Shown one piece after another: positions 39,494 to 48,625 of a DNA stretch of 64,000 bases. The position numbers and the translations under genes were made by a program. This DNA is from JADJYF01 sp050186725 (GTDB taxonomy: Bacteria > Pseudomonadota > Gammaproteobacteria > Ga0077536). Positions within the stretch are counted from its first letter, which is position 1. The number at the start of each line of letters is the position of its first letter. Location: NCBI GenBank assembly GCA_050186725.1, contig JBFWYG010000002.1:102957-166956 (forward strand), in the 5' to 3' direction. A model generated the notes under the pieces. The model saw nothing but the letters and a program-made list of their open reading frames with translations, was not told the origin of the DNA and made no database searches.

Positions 39494-40333
39494 ATGACCT
39501 ACCAGCACATCCAAGTCTCGCCCCTCACGCCCGCCATCGGCGCCGTCATCAGCGGCGTCGACATCGCCGAGGAACTGCCCGCCGCCGTCATCGCGGAAAT
39601 TCGCGCGGCCTGGCTCGAGCACTTGGTGGTGTTCTTTCGCGGCCAGCGGCTCACCCCGGACCGCCTGGTGGCGTTCTCCAAGCGCTTCGGCGAAATAGGC
39701 TACTACCCCTTCGTCGCCGGCATGGCCGAGCACCCCGAGGTGGTGGAGGTGCTGAAGAAGGAGGACGAACGCATCAATTTCGGCGGCCTGTGGCACACCG
39801 ACACCAGCTATCTCGTGCGCCCGCCCATGGGCTCGGTGCTGTACGCCGTGCAGGTGCCGCCCTACGGCGGCGACACGCTGTGGAACAACATGTATCTCGC
39901 CTATGACGCGCTGTCGCCGACGCTGCAGCAGGTGCTGGCGCCACTGCGCGGGGTGAACAGCGCGGAGAAGCCGGATGCGGCCGTGACCCGCACCCACCGC
40001 ATGGCCGAGAGCCCGAAAGACGCCGAGGCCATCATCACCACGGCCTCCCATCCCATCGTACGCACCCATCCGGAGACCGGCCGCCGCGCGCTGTACTGCG
40101 CCGCAGCCCACACCATGCGCATCGACGGCATGACGGTCGAGGAGAGCCGCGCGCTGCTCGACCACCTCTACCGCGTGCAGCAGCGCGAGGAGTTCGGCTG
40201 CCGCTGGCACTGGCAGGCCGGCGACGTGGCTTTCTGGGACAACCGCGCCGCCCAGCACAATGCGCTGAACGACTATCACGGCCACCGGCGCCTGATGCAC
40301 CGCGTGACCCTCGAAGGCGAAGTGCCAGGCTGA
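39494..40333 (+). CDS. TauD/TfdA-family Fe(II)/2-oxoglutarate dioxygenase
   Basis: This 279-residue enzyme has the facial triad start H101-x-D103 in WHTDTSY. The distal histidine lies in RAAQHNALNDY, and the 2-oxoglutarate arginine lies in the following HGHRRLMHR. It resembles taurine or 2,4-D dioxygenases in length and motifs. The substrate cannot be read from the sequence. It is followed after 42 bases by an uncharacterised gene. Confidence 0.88.
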   Translation: MTYQHIQVSPLTPAIGAVISGVDIAEELPAAVIAEIRAAWLEHLVVFFRGQRLTPDRLVAFSKRFGEIGYYPFVAGMAEHPEVVEVLKKEDERINFGGLWHTDTSYLVRPPMGSVLYAVQVPPYGGDTLWNNMYLAYDALSPTLQQVLAPLRGVNSAEKPDAAVTRTHRMAESPKDAEAIITTASHPIVRTHPETGRRALYCAAAHTMRIDGMTVEESRALLDHLYRVQQREEFGCRWHWQAGDVAFWDNRAAQHNALNDYHGHRRLMHRVTLEGEVPG

Positions 40334-40375
40334 AGCCGCGCGCTCGCATCATCACCACCGAAGGGGAGTACCGAC

Positions 40376-41059
40376 ATGGCGGAGAAATTCTTCAGCGAGG
40401 ACGAACTGCGCGAGATGGAGAAGCGCACCGTCGATCGGCTGGTCGAGGCCATCGACGCCGGCGACGGCGAGAAGGCCAAGAAGATCGCGCGGCGCATGTA
40501 CAACGAATTCCTGTCCATGCACGACCTCTATCGCAACTGGGTGACCGCCACGCTCTCGGAGATCGCGCGCCGCCACGGCGACGAGGAACTCGAAGAGATC
40601 ATGAACGAGGGCGTGCGCGCCTGGTGGGCGCCGCTGGTAGCCGCCCAGCCCAAGGGCCCGGACACGATGAAGGCGCGCATCAAGATGTTCGCCGCCGGCC
40701 TCCAGGGTCACCTGCAGCCGCTCGAGATCAGCGAGGACGACGAAAAGGTCGAGATCAAGATGAAGCCCTGCGGCAGCGGCGGGCGCCTGATCTCCGAGGG
40801 CAAATACGAGGGCGACAACGCCTTCCACAAGATAGCCAAGCCCCAGCCGCTCACCTACGGCCGCGCCGACTACCCGGTGTACTGCGCCCACGAGTACTCG
40901 ATGGAGAAGATCGACATCGAGCAGAACGGCGCGCCGTTCTGCGTGGTGGAACCGGCCGAGAAGCTCGGTCGCGACTACTGTCGCATGGTCATCTACAAGG
41001 ACCCGGCCCAGGTGCCGCTCAAGTACTACGAGCGCCTGGGAATGAAGAAGCCGGCCTGA
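40376..41059 (+). CDS. Uncharacterised cysteine-rich conserved protein
   Basis: I do not recognise this 227-residue protein. The N-terminal 90 residues are helical and charged. The C-terminal half has spaced cysteines in KPCGSGGRL, YPVYCAHEY, FCVVEP and YCRMVIY, which could bind a metal or cluster. AAGGGGAG lies upstream of the ATG. It follows the dioxygenase closely and may share its transcript, which suggests a role in the same catabolic step. Confidence 0.75.
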   Translation: MAEKFFSEDELREMEKRTVDRLVEAIDAGDGEKAKKIARRMYNEFLSMHDLYRNWVTATLSEIARRHGDEELEEIMNEGVRAWWAPLVAAQPKGPDTMKARIKMFAAGLQGHLQPLEISEDDEKVEIKMKPCGSGGRLISEGKYEGDNAFHKIAKPQPLTYGRADYPVYCAHEYSMEKIDIEQNGAPFCVVEPAEKLGRDYCRMVIYKDPAQVPLKYYERLGMKKPA

Positions 41060-41076
41060 GGCCGGCGCGCGCCGCG

Positions 41077-41514
<438 letters not shown>

Positions 41515-41604
41515 GATGGAAACCTCGCTCGCGCGGCGCAGGGCGCGTAGTCGGCCAAGTATAGTGCGCGCGCGTCGCGCCGCCCCGGCGAGACTTGATC
41601 GGCG

Positions 41605-42213
41605 TCAGGCGAGCGCCGGAAGACTGCGCTGCATGACCTCGGCGAAGCTCGCCAGCACGCGGAGCGTCAGTCCCCAGATGACGTGCTCGCCGAACTGGAT
41701 GCCGGGCCAGGTCGGACTGCCGGAACCCGGCGGGTATTCCAGTTCGGTGACCGCGGCTTCGTCGAACAGGTGCCCTATCGGCACCCAGAACACGCTCGCC
41801 ACCTCGGCCGGGATGCGCGCCGTGGCCTGCGCGCGCTCGGCCGCGCCGACGTGGTAGACGAACGGCCACAGCGTGAGCCCGCCGCGCCGCACGTTACGCT
41901 CCACCGCGCGCATCGGCAGCGCGCCGACACGGTGCTCGGGGCGCAACACGATGCCGACCTCCTCGAAGGTCTCGCGCTCGGCGACGGCGAAGGCATCGGG
42001 ATCGGTCGCGCTGGCGCGGCCACCGGGGAATGCCACCTGCCCCGACCAAGGGTCGCCCACCCGCTCCGCGCGTCGAATGAAGCACACCTCCAGGCCGCCC
42101 CCGGACTGGTTGAGGATCATCGCAACCGCCGCCTGGCTCGGATGGGGATCGTAGACCGCCCAGTCGTGCGTGAGGCGTCCGAGCGCCAGGCGAATTTCGT
42201 CGAGGTGAATCAT
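41605..42213 (-). CDS. Nudix hydrolase, CoA pyrophosphatase type (NudL/YeaB-like)
   Basis: This 202-residue protein has the CoA-type Nudix pattern: RVGDPWSGQVAFPGGRAS before the Nudix box, and RETFEEVGI at its end. The spacing follows NudL-like enzymes, which split CoA and its thioesters to phosphopantetheine and 3',5'-ADP. Several CoA ligases nearby make this fit. The ATG is at 42213; the frame open to 42870 overlaps the next gene and is not coding. Confidence 0.87.
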   Translation of the reverse strand: MIHLDEIRLALGRLTHDWAVYDPHPSQAAVAMILNQSGGGLEVCFIRRAERVGDPWSGQVAFPGGRASATDPDAFAVAERETFEEVGIVLRPEHRVGALPMRAVERNVRRGGLTLWPFVYHVGAAERAQATARIPAEVASVFWVPIGHLFDEAAVTELEYPPGSGSPTWPGIQFGEHVIWGLTLRVLASFAEVMQRSLPALA

Positions 42214-42245
42214 CGGCGCGAGAATCGCGATTCGCTCCGCGCGCG

Positions 42246-43379
42246 TCAAGCCGCGCGCAGCAACAGGTAAGCGCCGAGAGCGACGAGCGTGAGCCCGGCC
42301 AGCAGCTTGAGCCAGCGGCCCTCGCGCGCCTGCAGACGATGCTGACTCAAGGTCACCACCCCCACGCCGAGCACCAGCAGATCGTCGAACATGTAGGCCA
42401 GATCGTAGACCAGCAGATAGAGATACCGCCGCCAGGGCTGCGGCTCGTGCAGGCTGACGATGCGGGTGAACAGCGCGGGGATGCCAGCGGTGCACAGGAA
42501 CTCCACCGCCTGCACCAGCGCCGCCAGCACGATGGTCGCGGCCACCGCCGCGGCGAGGTTCTCCGCCAGCATCACGCGGCGCACGCGGGCATAGATGCCG
42601 GGTTTCGCGGCGGCGGGGATCGAGAGCGAGAAGCCGCGCCCGAGGGCGAAGAAGTCCTTCACGTGCACCAGGCCCGCGGCGATGCCGAGCAGGCCGAGCG
42701 CGGCGGTCGCGAGCCGCGACACGCCAAGCAGCGCGAACGCGTTCAACCACGCCGCCATGAAGACGAAATAGGCAAGCCCTTCGACGAGCACGAAGGTGCC
42801 GGCCACCGCCAGCATGCGGCGCCGGTCGCGCAGCGGGGCGAGCATCGCGAGCGTGAACAGCAGCACCCACATCGAGCAGGGGTTGAAACCGTCGACCAGG
42901 CCGAGCGCCACGCTGAATACCGCCAGTCCCAGCCGATGCGGATCCAGTTCGACGCCGAACAGGCGCGGTACCGCAGGCGATGACACCGGAGCGTCCACGT
43001 CGGGGAGCCCGGATTCGGCGCCTGGCGCGGCCGCGTCGAGCATGTGGCGCAGCTCGACGCCGGTGGTCGCCGCGCTCTCGAAGCCCACGAGCAGACGCTC
43101 GCCGCAGAGCATGGCCGGCACGCCGGGCGTGGCGATGTCATGGGCGCGCATCACTGCGGTGAAGCGCGCACGCGCGGCGGCGTCGCGGGCGATGTCCCGC
43201 GACACCACCACCAGCGTCGGACGTTCGAGAACGAGTTCGGCGAGAAACGCCTGGGCCGCCGCGCAGTGCGGGCAGCCGTCACGCGTGAAGACCTCGAGTT
43301 CGCAGGGCTCGGCGCCAACGGCACCGAGCCACGACCACAGCAGCAGGCAGGCCAGGACGACCGGCCAGCGGCAACTCAC
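42246..43379 (-). CDS. Glutaredoxin domain fused to CcdA/DsbD-like membrane domain
   Basis: This 377-residue protein starts with a signal-like segment (about 5-23). A periplasmic glutaredoxin-like domain follows, with CPHC (C36, C39) and the cis-proline motif TPGVPAM. From about 135 there are six membrane segments of the CcdA/DsbD type. Their two redox cysteines are visible in GFNPCSM and EFLCTAGIP. It should pass reductant from cytoplasmic thioredoxin to periplasmic thiols. The GTG start overlaps the acyl-CoA ligase stop by four bases (GTGA). Confidence 0.82.
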   Translation of the reverse strand: MSCRWPVVLACLLLWSWLGAVGAEPCELEVFTRDGCPHCAAAQAFLAELVLERPTLVVVSRDIARDAAARARFTAVMRAHDIATPGVPAMLCGERLLVGFESAATTGVELRHMLDAAAPGAESGLPDVDAPVSSPAVPRLFGVELDPHRLGLAVFSVALGLVDGFNPCSMWVLLFTLAMLAPLRDRRRMLAVAGTFVLVEGLAYFVFMAAWLNAFALLGVSRLATAALGLLGIAAGLVHVKDFFALGRGFSLSIPAAAKPGIYARVRRVMLAENLAAAVAATIVLAALVQAVEFLCTAGIPALFTRIVSLHEPQPWRRYLYLLVYDLAYMFDDLLVLGVGVVTLSQHRLQAREGRWLKLLAGLTLVALGAYLLLRAA

Positions 43380-44926
43380 ACGATGCGGCTCTGCTTGTCG
43401 CCCCAGTAGCGGTCGCGCAGCAGGCGCTTGTAGAGCTTGCCGGTCGGCAGGCGCGGCATTTCCTCGATGAAGTCGACGCTGCGCGGGCACTTCTGGTGGG
43501 AGAGATGCGCGCGGCAGAACTCGATGAGTTCCGCGGCCAGCGCCGCGTCCGGCGCGACGCCTGCCATGGGCTGGATCACGGCTTTCACTTCCTCGCCGAG
43601 ATCCTCGTTCGGCACGCCGAACACCGCGGCATCCAGCACCTTGGGGTGGGTGATGAGCAGGTTCTCGCACTCCTGCGGGTAGATGTTCACGCCGCCGGAG
43701 ATGATCATGAACGTCTTGCGATCGGTGAGGTAGAGGTAACCGTCCTCGTCGACGTAGCCGACGTCGTTCACCGTGCTCATGGTGCCGTCCGGCGAGCGCG
43801 CCTCGGCGGTGCGCGCCGGATCGTTGAAGTACTCGAAGGGCGTCGCGGTCTTGAACCACAGCGTACCCGAGGTGCCGGTCGGCACTTCGCGCATCTCGTC
43901 GTCCAGCACGTGCAGTTCGCCGAGCATGACCTTGCCGACCGTGCCTGGATGGGCGAGCCACTCGGCGCTGTCGCAGGCGGTGAAGCCGAGTCCCTCGGTC
44001 GCGCCGTAGTACTCGTGGATGATCGGTCCCCACCAGTCGATCATGGCCTGCTTGACCTGCACCGGGCAGGGCGCCGCGGCGTGCACGGTGAACTCCAGCG
44101 AGGACAGGTCGTAGCGAGCGCGCACCTCGTCGGGCAGCTTGAGCATGCGACTGAACATGGTCGGCACCAGCTGGCTGTGGGTCACGTGGTGCTTCTCGAT
44201 CAGCGCCAGGTACTGCTCCGGATCGAAGCGTTCCATGATGATGCAGGTACCACCCATGCGCAGCGTCAGGCTGACCGCGGTGTTGGGCGCCGAGTGGTAC
44301 ATGGGCGCGGGCGAGAGGTAGACCATGCCCTCGCGGTATTGCCAGAGCTTCAAGAGGAAGTGATAGAGCGGCAGCGGTTCGCTCGGCGGGTTCTCCGGCA
44401 GCGGACGCAGGATGCCCTTGGGCCGGCCGGTGGTGCCGGAGGAATAGAGCATGGCGGCGCCGAGGTACTCGTCGTCTATCGGCGTGGCCGGCATGTCGGC
44501 CACCGCGCGCGCGTAGTCGACGAACGGGCCGTCATCGCCGGTGCCGTCGACGATGAGGCAGAGCTTCAGGCGCGGGCAGAGCTTCGCAGCCTCCATCGCC
44601 ACCTCGCGCCGCGCGCGGGTGGTGATCAGCACGTCGGAGTGGCTGTCGTTGACGATGAACGCCACCTCCTCGGCCGTGAGATAGGAATTGATGCAGGTGT
44701 AGTACAGACCGGCGCGCGCGCCGGCGCCGCAGCACTCGATGAAGCGCGGGTGGTTCTCCATGAGGATCGAGTAGTGGTCCAGGCGCTTCAATCCGGTGCG
44801 ACGCAGCAGGTGCGCGAGCCGATTGGTGCGCGCCTCGAGTTCGCCATAGGTCACCACTTCGCCGCTGCCGGCCATGATGAAGCACGGCTTGTCGGGCTGG
44901 GTGTGGGCGTACTTGCCTGGATACAT
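43376..44926 (-). CDS. Acyl-CoA ligase (AMP-forming), FadD-like
   Basis: This 516-residue ANL enzyme has P-loop YSSGTTGRPKG at 161-171, the motif EYYGATEGLG, hinge DRKTFMIISGGVNIYPQE (18 residues), and a C-terminal PTGKLYKR lysine. Features match ligases of steroid or terpenoid CoA pathways, but the substrate is not certain. Its stop overlaps the start of the glutaredoxin-CcdA fusion gene. Confidence 0.9.
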   Translation of the reverse strand: MYPGKYAHTQPDKPCFIMAGSGEVVTYGELEARTNRLAHLLRRTGLKRLDHYSILMENHPRFIECCGAGARAGLYYTCINSYLTAEEVAFIVNDSHSDVLITTRARREVAMEAAKLCPRLKLCLIVDGTGDDGPFVDYARAVADMPATPIDDEYLGAAMLYSSGTTGRPKGILRPLPENPPSEPLPLYHFLLKLWQYREGMVYLSPAPMYHSAPNTAVSLTLRMGGTCIIMERFDPEQYLALIEKHHVTHSQLVPTMFSRMLKLPDEVRARYDLSSLEFTVHAAAPCPVQVKQAMIDWWGPIIHEYYGATEGLGFTACDSAEWLAHPGTVGKVMLGELHVLDDEMREVPTGTSGTLWFKTATPFEYFNDPARTAEARSPDGTMSTVNDVGYVDEDGYLYLTDRKTFMIISGGVNIYPQECENLLITHPKVLDAAVFGVPNEDLGEEVKAVIQPMAGVAPDAALAAELIEFCRAHLSHQKCPRSVDFIEEMPRLPTGKLYKRLLRDRYWGDKQSRIV

Positions 44927-44963
44927 GCTCGGTCCCCTCTTGGATGTTCGGGCCCGCGGCGCG

Positions 44964-45794
44964 TCAGGCGAGGCTGGCGTCGTCGTCGCAGGCGTAACGG
45001 TCGTGCAGTTCGACCACGCGCCGCACCGCGGCCGGCATGGTCGTGTCCCCCATCTTCTCCAGCCGGCGCGCCGCGCAGGTGTTGCGCGATTTTGCCACGT
45101 ACTGGGCGAGCCAGAAATTGAAGCTCTTCTGTTCGAGTTCCGAACGAAAGGGGAAGCGTACCTTGGGCCGCGTGAGGCCGATGCGCCAGGGCTTGGGCGT
45201 CAGGCGCGCGCGAAAGCAGCGCTGGCTGCGGCACAGGCGCGTGTACAGGCGGTCGACCTTGAGCGACTGGAACAGGAGCTCGACCTCGGGCGCGTCCGGC
45301 GCCAGCTCGCGGTTGGTGACGATGAAGCGCAGGCCGGCACGGGTCTCGTAGACGCAGAACGCCAGGTGGGTGTGCTCGGCCTGGAAGGCGCGCATGCGTT
45401 CGAGGAAGAAGCCCTTGTCCCGCGCCCGCCTGCCGAGGCGGTTGGCGACGCGGAGCAGCAGGTTCTCGCTCGGCAGGTCGATATCGCCGAACAGCACGCG
45501 TTCGGTGTTCAACACCAGCGCGCCGTAGCGATTGCGGGTGATGACCGCGAGGCGCGCGCCGGACTCGTCGGCGAATTCCTCGACGACCTCCTCGCGGATC
45601 AGGTCGGCATCATAGGCATAGTCATCGAGGCGCCCGGCGAAGAACGCCAGCGCCCGCGCGGCCCGCGCCTGCGCCGCCGCGCGCGCCTCGCCGGCATCGA
45701 CGTTGGAGCCGCCCCACACGCGCACCAGCGCGGGCTTGCCGAAGCGCGCCGGCACGCGCACTTCGACGCTGCTCCAGAACCTGGCGAAATTCAT
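44964..45794 (-). CDS. Uncharacterised conserved protein
   Basis: I do not recognise this 276-residue protein. It is mixed alpha/beta and basic. Its most conserved-looking segment is LYTRLCRSQRCFRARLTPKPWR, cited only in part, with paired cysteines and prolines, followed by a basic C-terminal region. A central VITNRxxxLVxN strand pair precedes it. No signal peptide or membrane segment is seen. It is separated from the acyl-CoA ligase by 37 bases and may be co-transcribed. Confidence 0.72.
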   Translation of the reverse strand: MNFARFWSSVEVRVPARFGKPALVRVWGGSNVDAGEARAAAQARAARALAFFAGRLDDYAYDADLIREEVVEEFADESGARLAVITRNRYGALVLNTERVLFGDIDLPSENLLLRVANRLGRRARDKGFFLERMRAFQAEHTHLAFCVYETRAGLRFIVTNRELAPDAPEVELLFQSLKVDRLYTRLCRSQRCFRARLTPKPWRIGLTRPKVRFPFRSELEQKSFNFWLAQYVAKSRNTCAARRLEKMGDTTMPAAVRRVVELHDRYACDDDASLA

Positions 45795-45978
45795 CGGTGT
45801 GGCGTGGTGTCGTGATTCGAGTGCGCGGCATTGTAGCCGGCCCGGCGACGTCGGGCGGCGAATTGCCGCTGGTCAGGACAGGGAAGGCGCGCGATCATGG
45901 GCAGCGCCGGCGCGACAGCGTTCAGACGCGCGGCATCTTGCACTCTCATCGCGGTCCGACAGACACCCGAGGTTCATC

Positions 45979-46320
45979 ATGCGCACCACCTTGCTCGCCA
46001 CCGCCGCCGCCCTGCTGCTCTGCCAGGGCGCCGCCCAGGCCGACCCCGCCACCGACAACCCCAAGGACGCCGCCGGTCCCGGCATGGGACATCGCCATCA
46101 TGCGGGCGGACCGGACGCCGGCGAGCGGCATCGCTGCATGCACAAGGGCATGGTGGGTGGTCCCATGATGCCGCGCATGATCGCCCTGCCGAGCCTGCCG
46201 CCCGGCAACGCCAAGCTCGAGATGCAGATGCAGGCCGAGATCATGCAGAAGGTCGGCGAGATCATCGGAAAGTATGCCAACCAAGTGAAAGAGCAAGGAA
46301 TTCCCGGGCAATCACCGTAA
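45979..46320 (+). CDS. Small secreted His/Met-rich protein; integration target of the element
   Basis: This 113-residue protein has a clear signal peptide (about 1-22), then a His/Met/Gly-rich middle (GHRHHAG, HRCMHKGM, GGPMMPRM) and a short amphipathic C-terminal helix. The function is unknown; metal binding is plausible. The last 30 residues or so are encoded by the inserted element: the host's original 3' end, reading EVIAKYAEQVKDVAPKP, lies 16 kb away at 62309-62359. Before insertion the protein would have been about 110 residues. Confidence 0.82.
   Translation: MRTTLLATAAALLLCQGAAQADPATDNPKDAAGPGMGHRHHAGGPDAGERHRCMHKGMVGGPMMPRMIALPSLPPGNAKLEMQMQAEIMQKVGEIIGKYANQVKEQGIPGQSP
46226..46260 (+). 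other. attL core
   Basis: A 35-base sequence beginning AGATGCAGGCCGAGATCATG lies within the last third of the small secreted-protein gene. It is identical to the copy at 62274. Downstream of it the two copies diverge but still encode similar residues. Confidence 0.85.
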
Positions 46321-46333
46321 CAGTACGTTGCAC

Positions 46334-46409
46334 GCCATCGCAGGGAAGCGCATGATTCGTGTGTACCCGGGTGTGTACCCGGGTGTGTACCCGGAATCTC
46401 CGGGTACAC
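46334..46409. repeat. Left arm-type repeats (GTGTACCCGG iterons)
   Basis: GTGTACCCGG occurs three times in direct order (46361, 46373, 46385) at a 12-base period, and once inverted (46400-46409). A 37-base block at 46334-46370 matches 62169-62205 at 31 of 37 positions. The position just inside attL and upstream of the integrase fits integrase or excisionase arm binding and possible autoregulation. Confidence 0.75.
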
Positions 46410-46421
46410 ACGGAGGCCACC

Positions 46422-47675
46422 TTGTCGAAACTCACCGACGTGCAGATCAAGGCCTGGATCAAGGCCGGCGAACGATTCGAAGGGCGCAGCGACGGCGACG
46501 GCCTGGTGCTGTGCTTTCGCCCCGACTACAAGGTCCCGCGCTGGAAACTGCGCTATCGCTTTCAGGGCCGCGCGCGTGTCATGGACCTCGGGACCTACAA
46601 GGACCTCGGACTGGCCAAGGCGCGCGCCGAGGCGAAGCGCCAGCGCGCTCGCGTCACGCTCGGCGAGGACGTCGCCGCGCAGAAGCAAGAGCGCAAACGC
46701 GCCGCGGTCGCGGCCATGGATGCGAAGCGGCGCGAGCTCACGGTGGCGGCGCTCGCCGATGAGTTCTACCAGCGCGAGTGCGTCGGCCACCTGAAGCACC
46801 CGCGACTGGCGAAGGGGTTCATTGACCGCGACCTCGATCCCAAGCTCGGCAAGCTGCGCGTTGCCGAGGTGCAGCCCCACCACGTCGACGACCTACTCCG
46901 CGCCATCCGCAAGCGCGGCCCGTCCGCCGCCAACCATGCCTTGCGCTGGATGCGCCGGATCTTCGACTACGGCGTCCGTCGGCGGATGATCGCCCAGAAC
47001 CCGGCCGGTGCCTTTTCCCTGCGTGACGCCGGCGGCGCCGAGCAAGCCCGCGAGCGCGCGCTCAGCGCCGCGGAGATCAATGCGCTGTTCGAGGCCATGA
47101 AGGCGCAGAACTTTGACCACCTGAACGCCCTGGCCGTGAAGCTGCTGTTGTTGCTCGCCGTGCGCAAGATGGAGCTGCTCGCGGCGCGCTGGGAGGAGTT
47201 CGACCTCGAGGCCGGCGTGTGGGCGTTGCCCGGCACGCGAACGAAATCCGGCAAGGCCATCGACATTCCGCTTCCGGCGTACGCGATCGATCTGCTGCGG
47301 GAGCTCGAGCAGATCACCGGCGGCCGCGCCTACCTGTTCCCCGCCCGGCGCGCCAACAAGCGCGGCGTGCCGCACATGGCCGAGAACACGCTGAACGGGG
47401 CTCTCGACCACCTCAACGTCGAGATCGATGCCTTCAGCATCCACGACTTCCGCCGCACCGCGCGCACGCACCTCGCCGATCTCGGCGTGCCGGGCGTCAT
47501 TGCCGAGAAAGTGCTGAACCACGCGCCCAAGGGCATAGAGGCCGTGTACGACAAGCACGGGTATTTCGACGAGCGCGCCGAGGCGCTCACGAAGTGGGCA
47601 GCACGCATTGAAGGCCTCGACCGCGGCGGCGTTGCCGAAGTAGTGGCGCTGAGTCAGCGAGGCATGCGCCGATGA
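46422..47675 (+). CDS. P4-type tyrosine integrase
   Basis: This 417-residue site-specific recombinase has the N-terminal DUF4102-like arm-binding region (about 1-90), a core-binding helical region (about 105-200) and the catalytic domain. R248, the HxxR pair H341/R344, H367 and the likely nucleophile Y376 (EAVYDKHGY) are present. The TTG at 46422 has CGGAGG just upstream. The ATG at 46359 would translate the GTGTACCCGG iterons into a CTRV repeat and is rejected as the start. It should catalyse insertion and excision at the 35-base core. Confidence 0.92.
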   Translation: MSKLTDVQIKAWIKAGERFEGRSDGDGLVLCFRPDYKVPRWKLRYRFQGRARVMDLGTYKDLGLAKARAEAKRQRARVTLGEDVAAQKQERKRAAVAAMDAKRRELTVAALADEFYQRECVGHLKHPRLAKGFIDRDLDPKLGKLRVAEVQPHHVDDLLRAIRKRGPSAANHALRWMRRIFDYGVRRRMIAQNPAGAFSLRDAGGAEQARERALSAAEINALFEAMKAQNFDHLNALAVKLLLLLAVRKMELLAARWEEFDLEAGVWALPGTRTKSGKAIDIPLPAYAIDLLRELEQITGGRAYLFPARRANKRGVPHMAENTLNGALDHLNVEIDAFSIHDFRRTARTHLADLGVPGVIAEKVLNHAPKGIEAVYDKHGYFDERAEALTKWAARIEGLDRGGVAEVVALSQRGMRR

Positions 47676-48319
47676 AAGAGACCACGCCCTCGATGAATCT
47701 GTACGACTTCCTGCGTCCTAACAGGCAGCACATCTTTGCATGCCGAGACATTGTCGCACGCGTCCTGGAGGACGCAGGCATTCGGGTTGGTCAGAAGCGA
47801 GTGCGGTCTATAGCCGAGGACCTCCATGACGCCGGCTTAGACCCGCAAGCGGAAAGTGCGATGGATCGCGCGCTCCATGCCGATTTCAAGGCGCAAATGG
47901 AGCGCGTGACGTTACTCGATCAGCTCCTCGAGTCCTATCGAGCTGAGCGTTCGGGGCGCCTACCGCAGGGCCGGCCAGATTTGAAAAAAGCAGTGCAGGC
48001 GTGGAAGTTTCTGGATCAGTTGCTGGGTAAGGACGATCACGAGCACTTAGATCATTTGATCGAATTGCTCGAGCACGTTAGAGACGATGCAAAGCGGATG
48101 ATGGATCCCTCGCTCAATCAACGTCCGAATCACCGCCCCGCCACGCAGAGAAACGAAAGCGCGCGTAGCATCTACATTGAACTGAAAGCCCAAGGCATAC
48201 CGCAGGGCAAGGCGGCCCTTCTCATCGCTCAGATGTTTATCCAGGCTGGGTACGCCAACGGTAAAGAACCGCAGGTGCAAGCCGCTGTTCTTGATGCAAT
48301 TAAGCGTGCAGAAAAGTGA
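47672..48319 (+). CDS. Hypothetical protein of the element
   Basis: I do not recognise this 215-residue protein. It is mostly helical and charged. Its ATG overlaps the integrase stop (ATGA), so the two are coupled. G+C is lower than in the flanks. The C-terminal part (SARSIYIELKAQGIPQGKAA) has a repressor-like helical look, but no known domain is clear. Confidence 0.75.
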   Translation: MKETTPSMNLYDFLRPNRQHIFACRDIVARVLEDAGIRVGQKRVRSIAEDLHDAGLDPQAESAMDRALHADFKAQMERVTLLDQLLESYRAERSGRLPQGRPDLKKAVQAWKFLDQLLGKDDHEHLDHLIELLEHVRDDAKRMMDPSLNQRPNHRPATQRNESARSIYIELKAQGIPQGKAALLIAQMFIQAGYANGKEPQVQAAVLDAIKRAEK

Positions 48320-48411
48320 TCGCGAAAATTTAGTTTCCTCAGAAGATTCTTGATGGTGTTGACTGCGCGCCGTGCCACGTTAAGACACGGCTGAGTAGCA
48401 GGTGACGCCGA

Positions 48412-48624
48412 ATGAATTTCCCCAAGCCCCGCAAGATCGGTCCGCGCGCCGCGCGCTGGAACCAACACGAACTCGACTGTTACGACGCCGCGGTTGCCGG
48501 CCAGGCGCCGCCGGCGCCGCCGGCCGCGCCGCGGTGGCTGCGCGACACCGAGGTGGCTGAGCGCTACTCGGTGTCGCGTGTGACGCCGTGGCGGTGGGCT
48601 GCGAGCGAGGAAAGGGCGGGCTGA
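48412..48624 (+). CDS. AlpA-like DNA-binding protein with halves in swapped order
   Basis: This 70-residue protein looks like an AlpA/excisionase-type regulator read in permuted order. Residues 1-30 (MNFPKPRKIGPRAARW and on) match the end of a typical AlpA protein. Residues 41-65 (WLRDTEVAERYSVSRVTPWRW is cited in part) match its helix-turn-helix start. A proline/alanine linker joins them. An in-frame stop lies directly before the ATG, so no upstream HTH is missing. It may regulate excision or replication. Confidence 0.6.
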   Translation: MNFPKPRKIGPRAARWNQHELDCYDAAVAGQAPPAPPAAPRWLRDTEVAERYSVSRVTPWRWAASEERAG

Positions 48625-48625
48625 G

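Noticed and set aside
46361..46409. Possible CRISPR-like short repeats
   Set aside because: Ten-base iterons at a 12-base period with no spacers and no cas genes; they fit integrase arm sites.
46359..46421. CTRV-repeat N-terminus of the integrase frame
   Set aside because: It is the translation of DNA iterons; TTG 46422 has a strong ribosome site and gives the normal family N-terminus.
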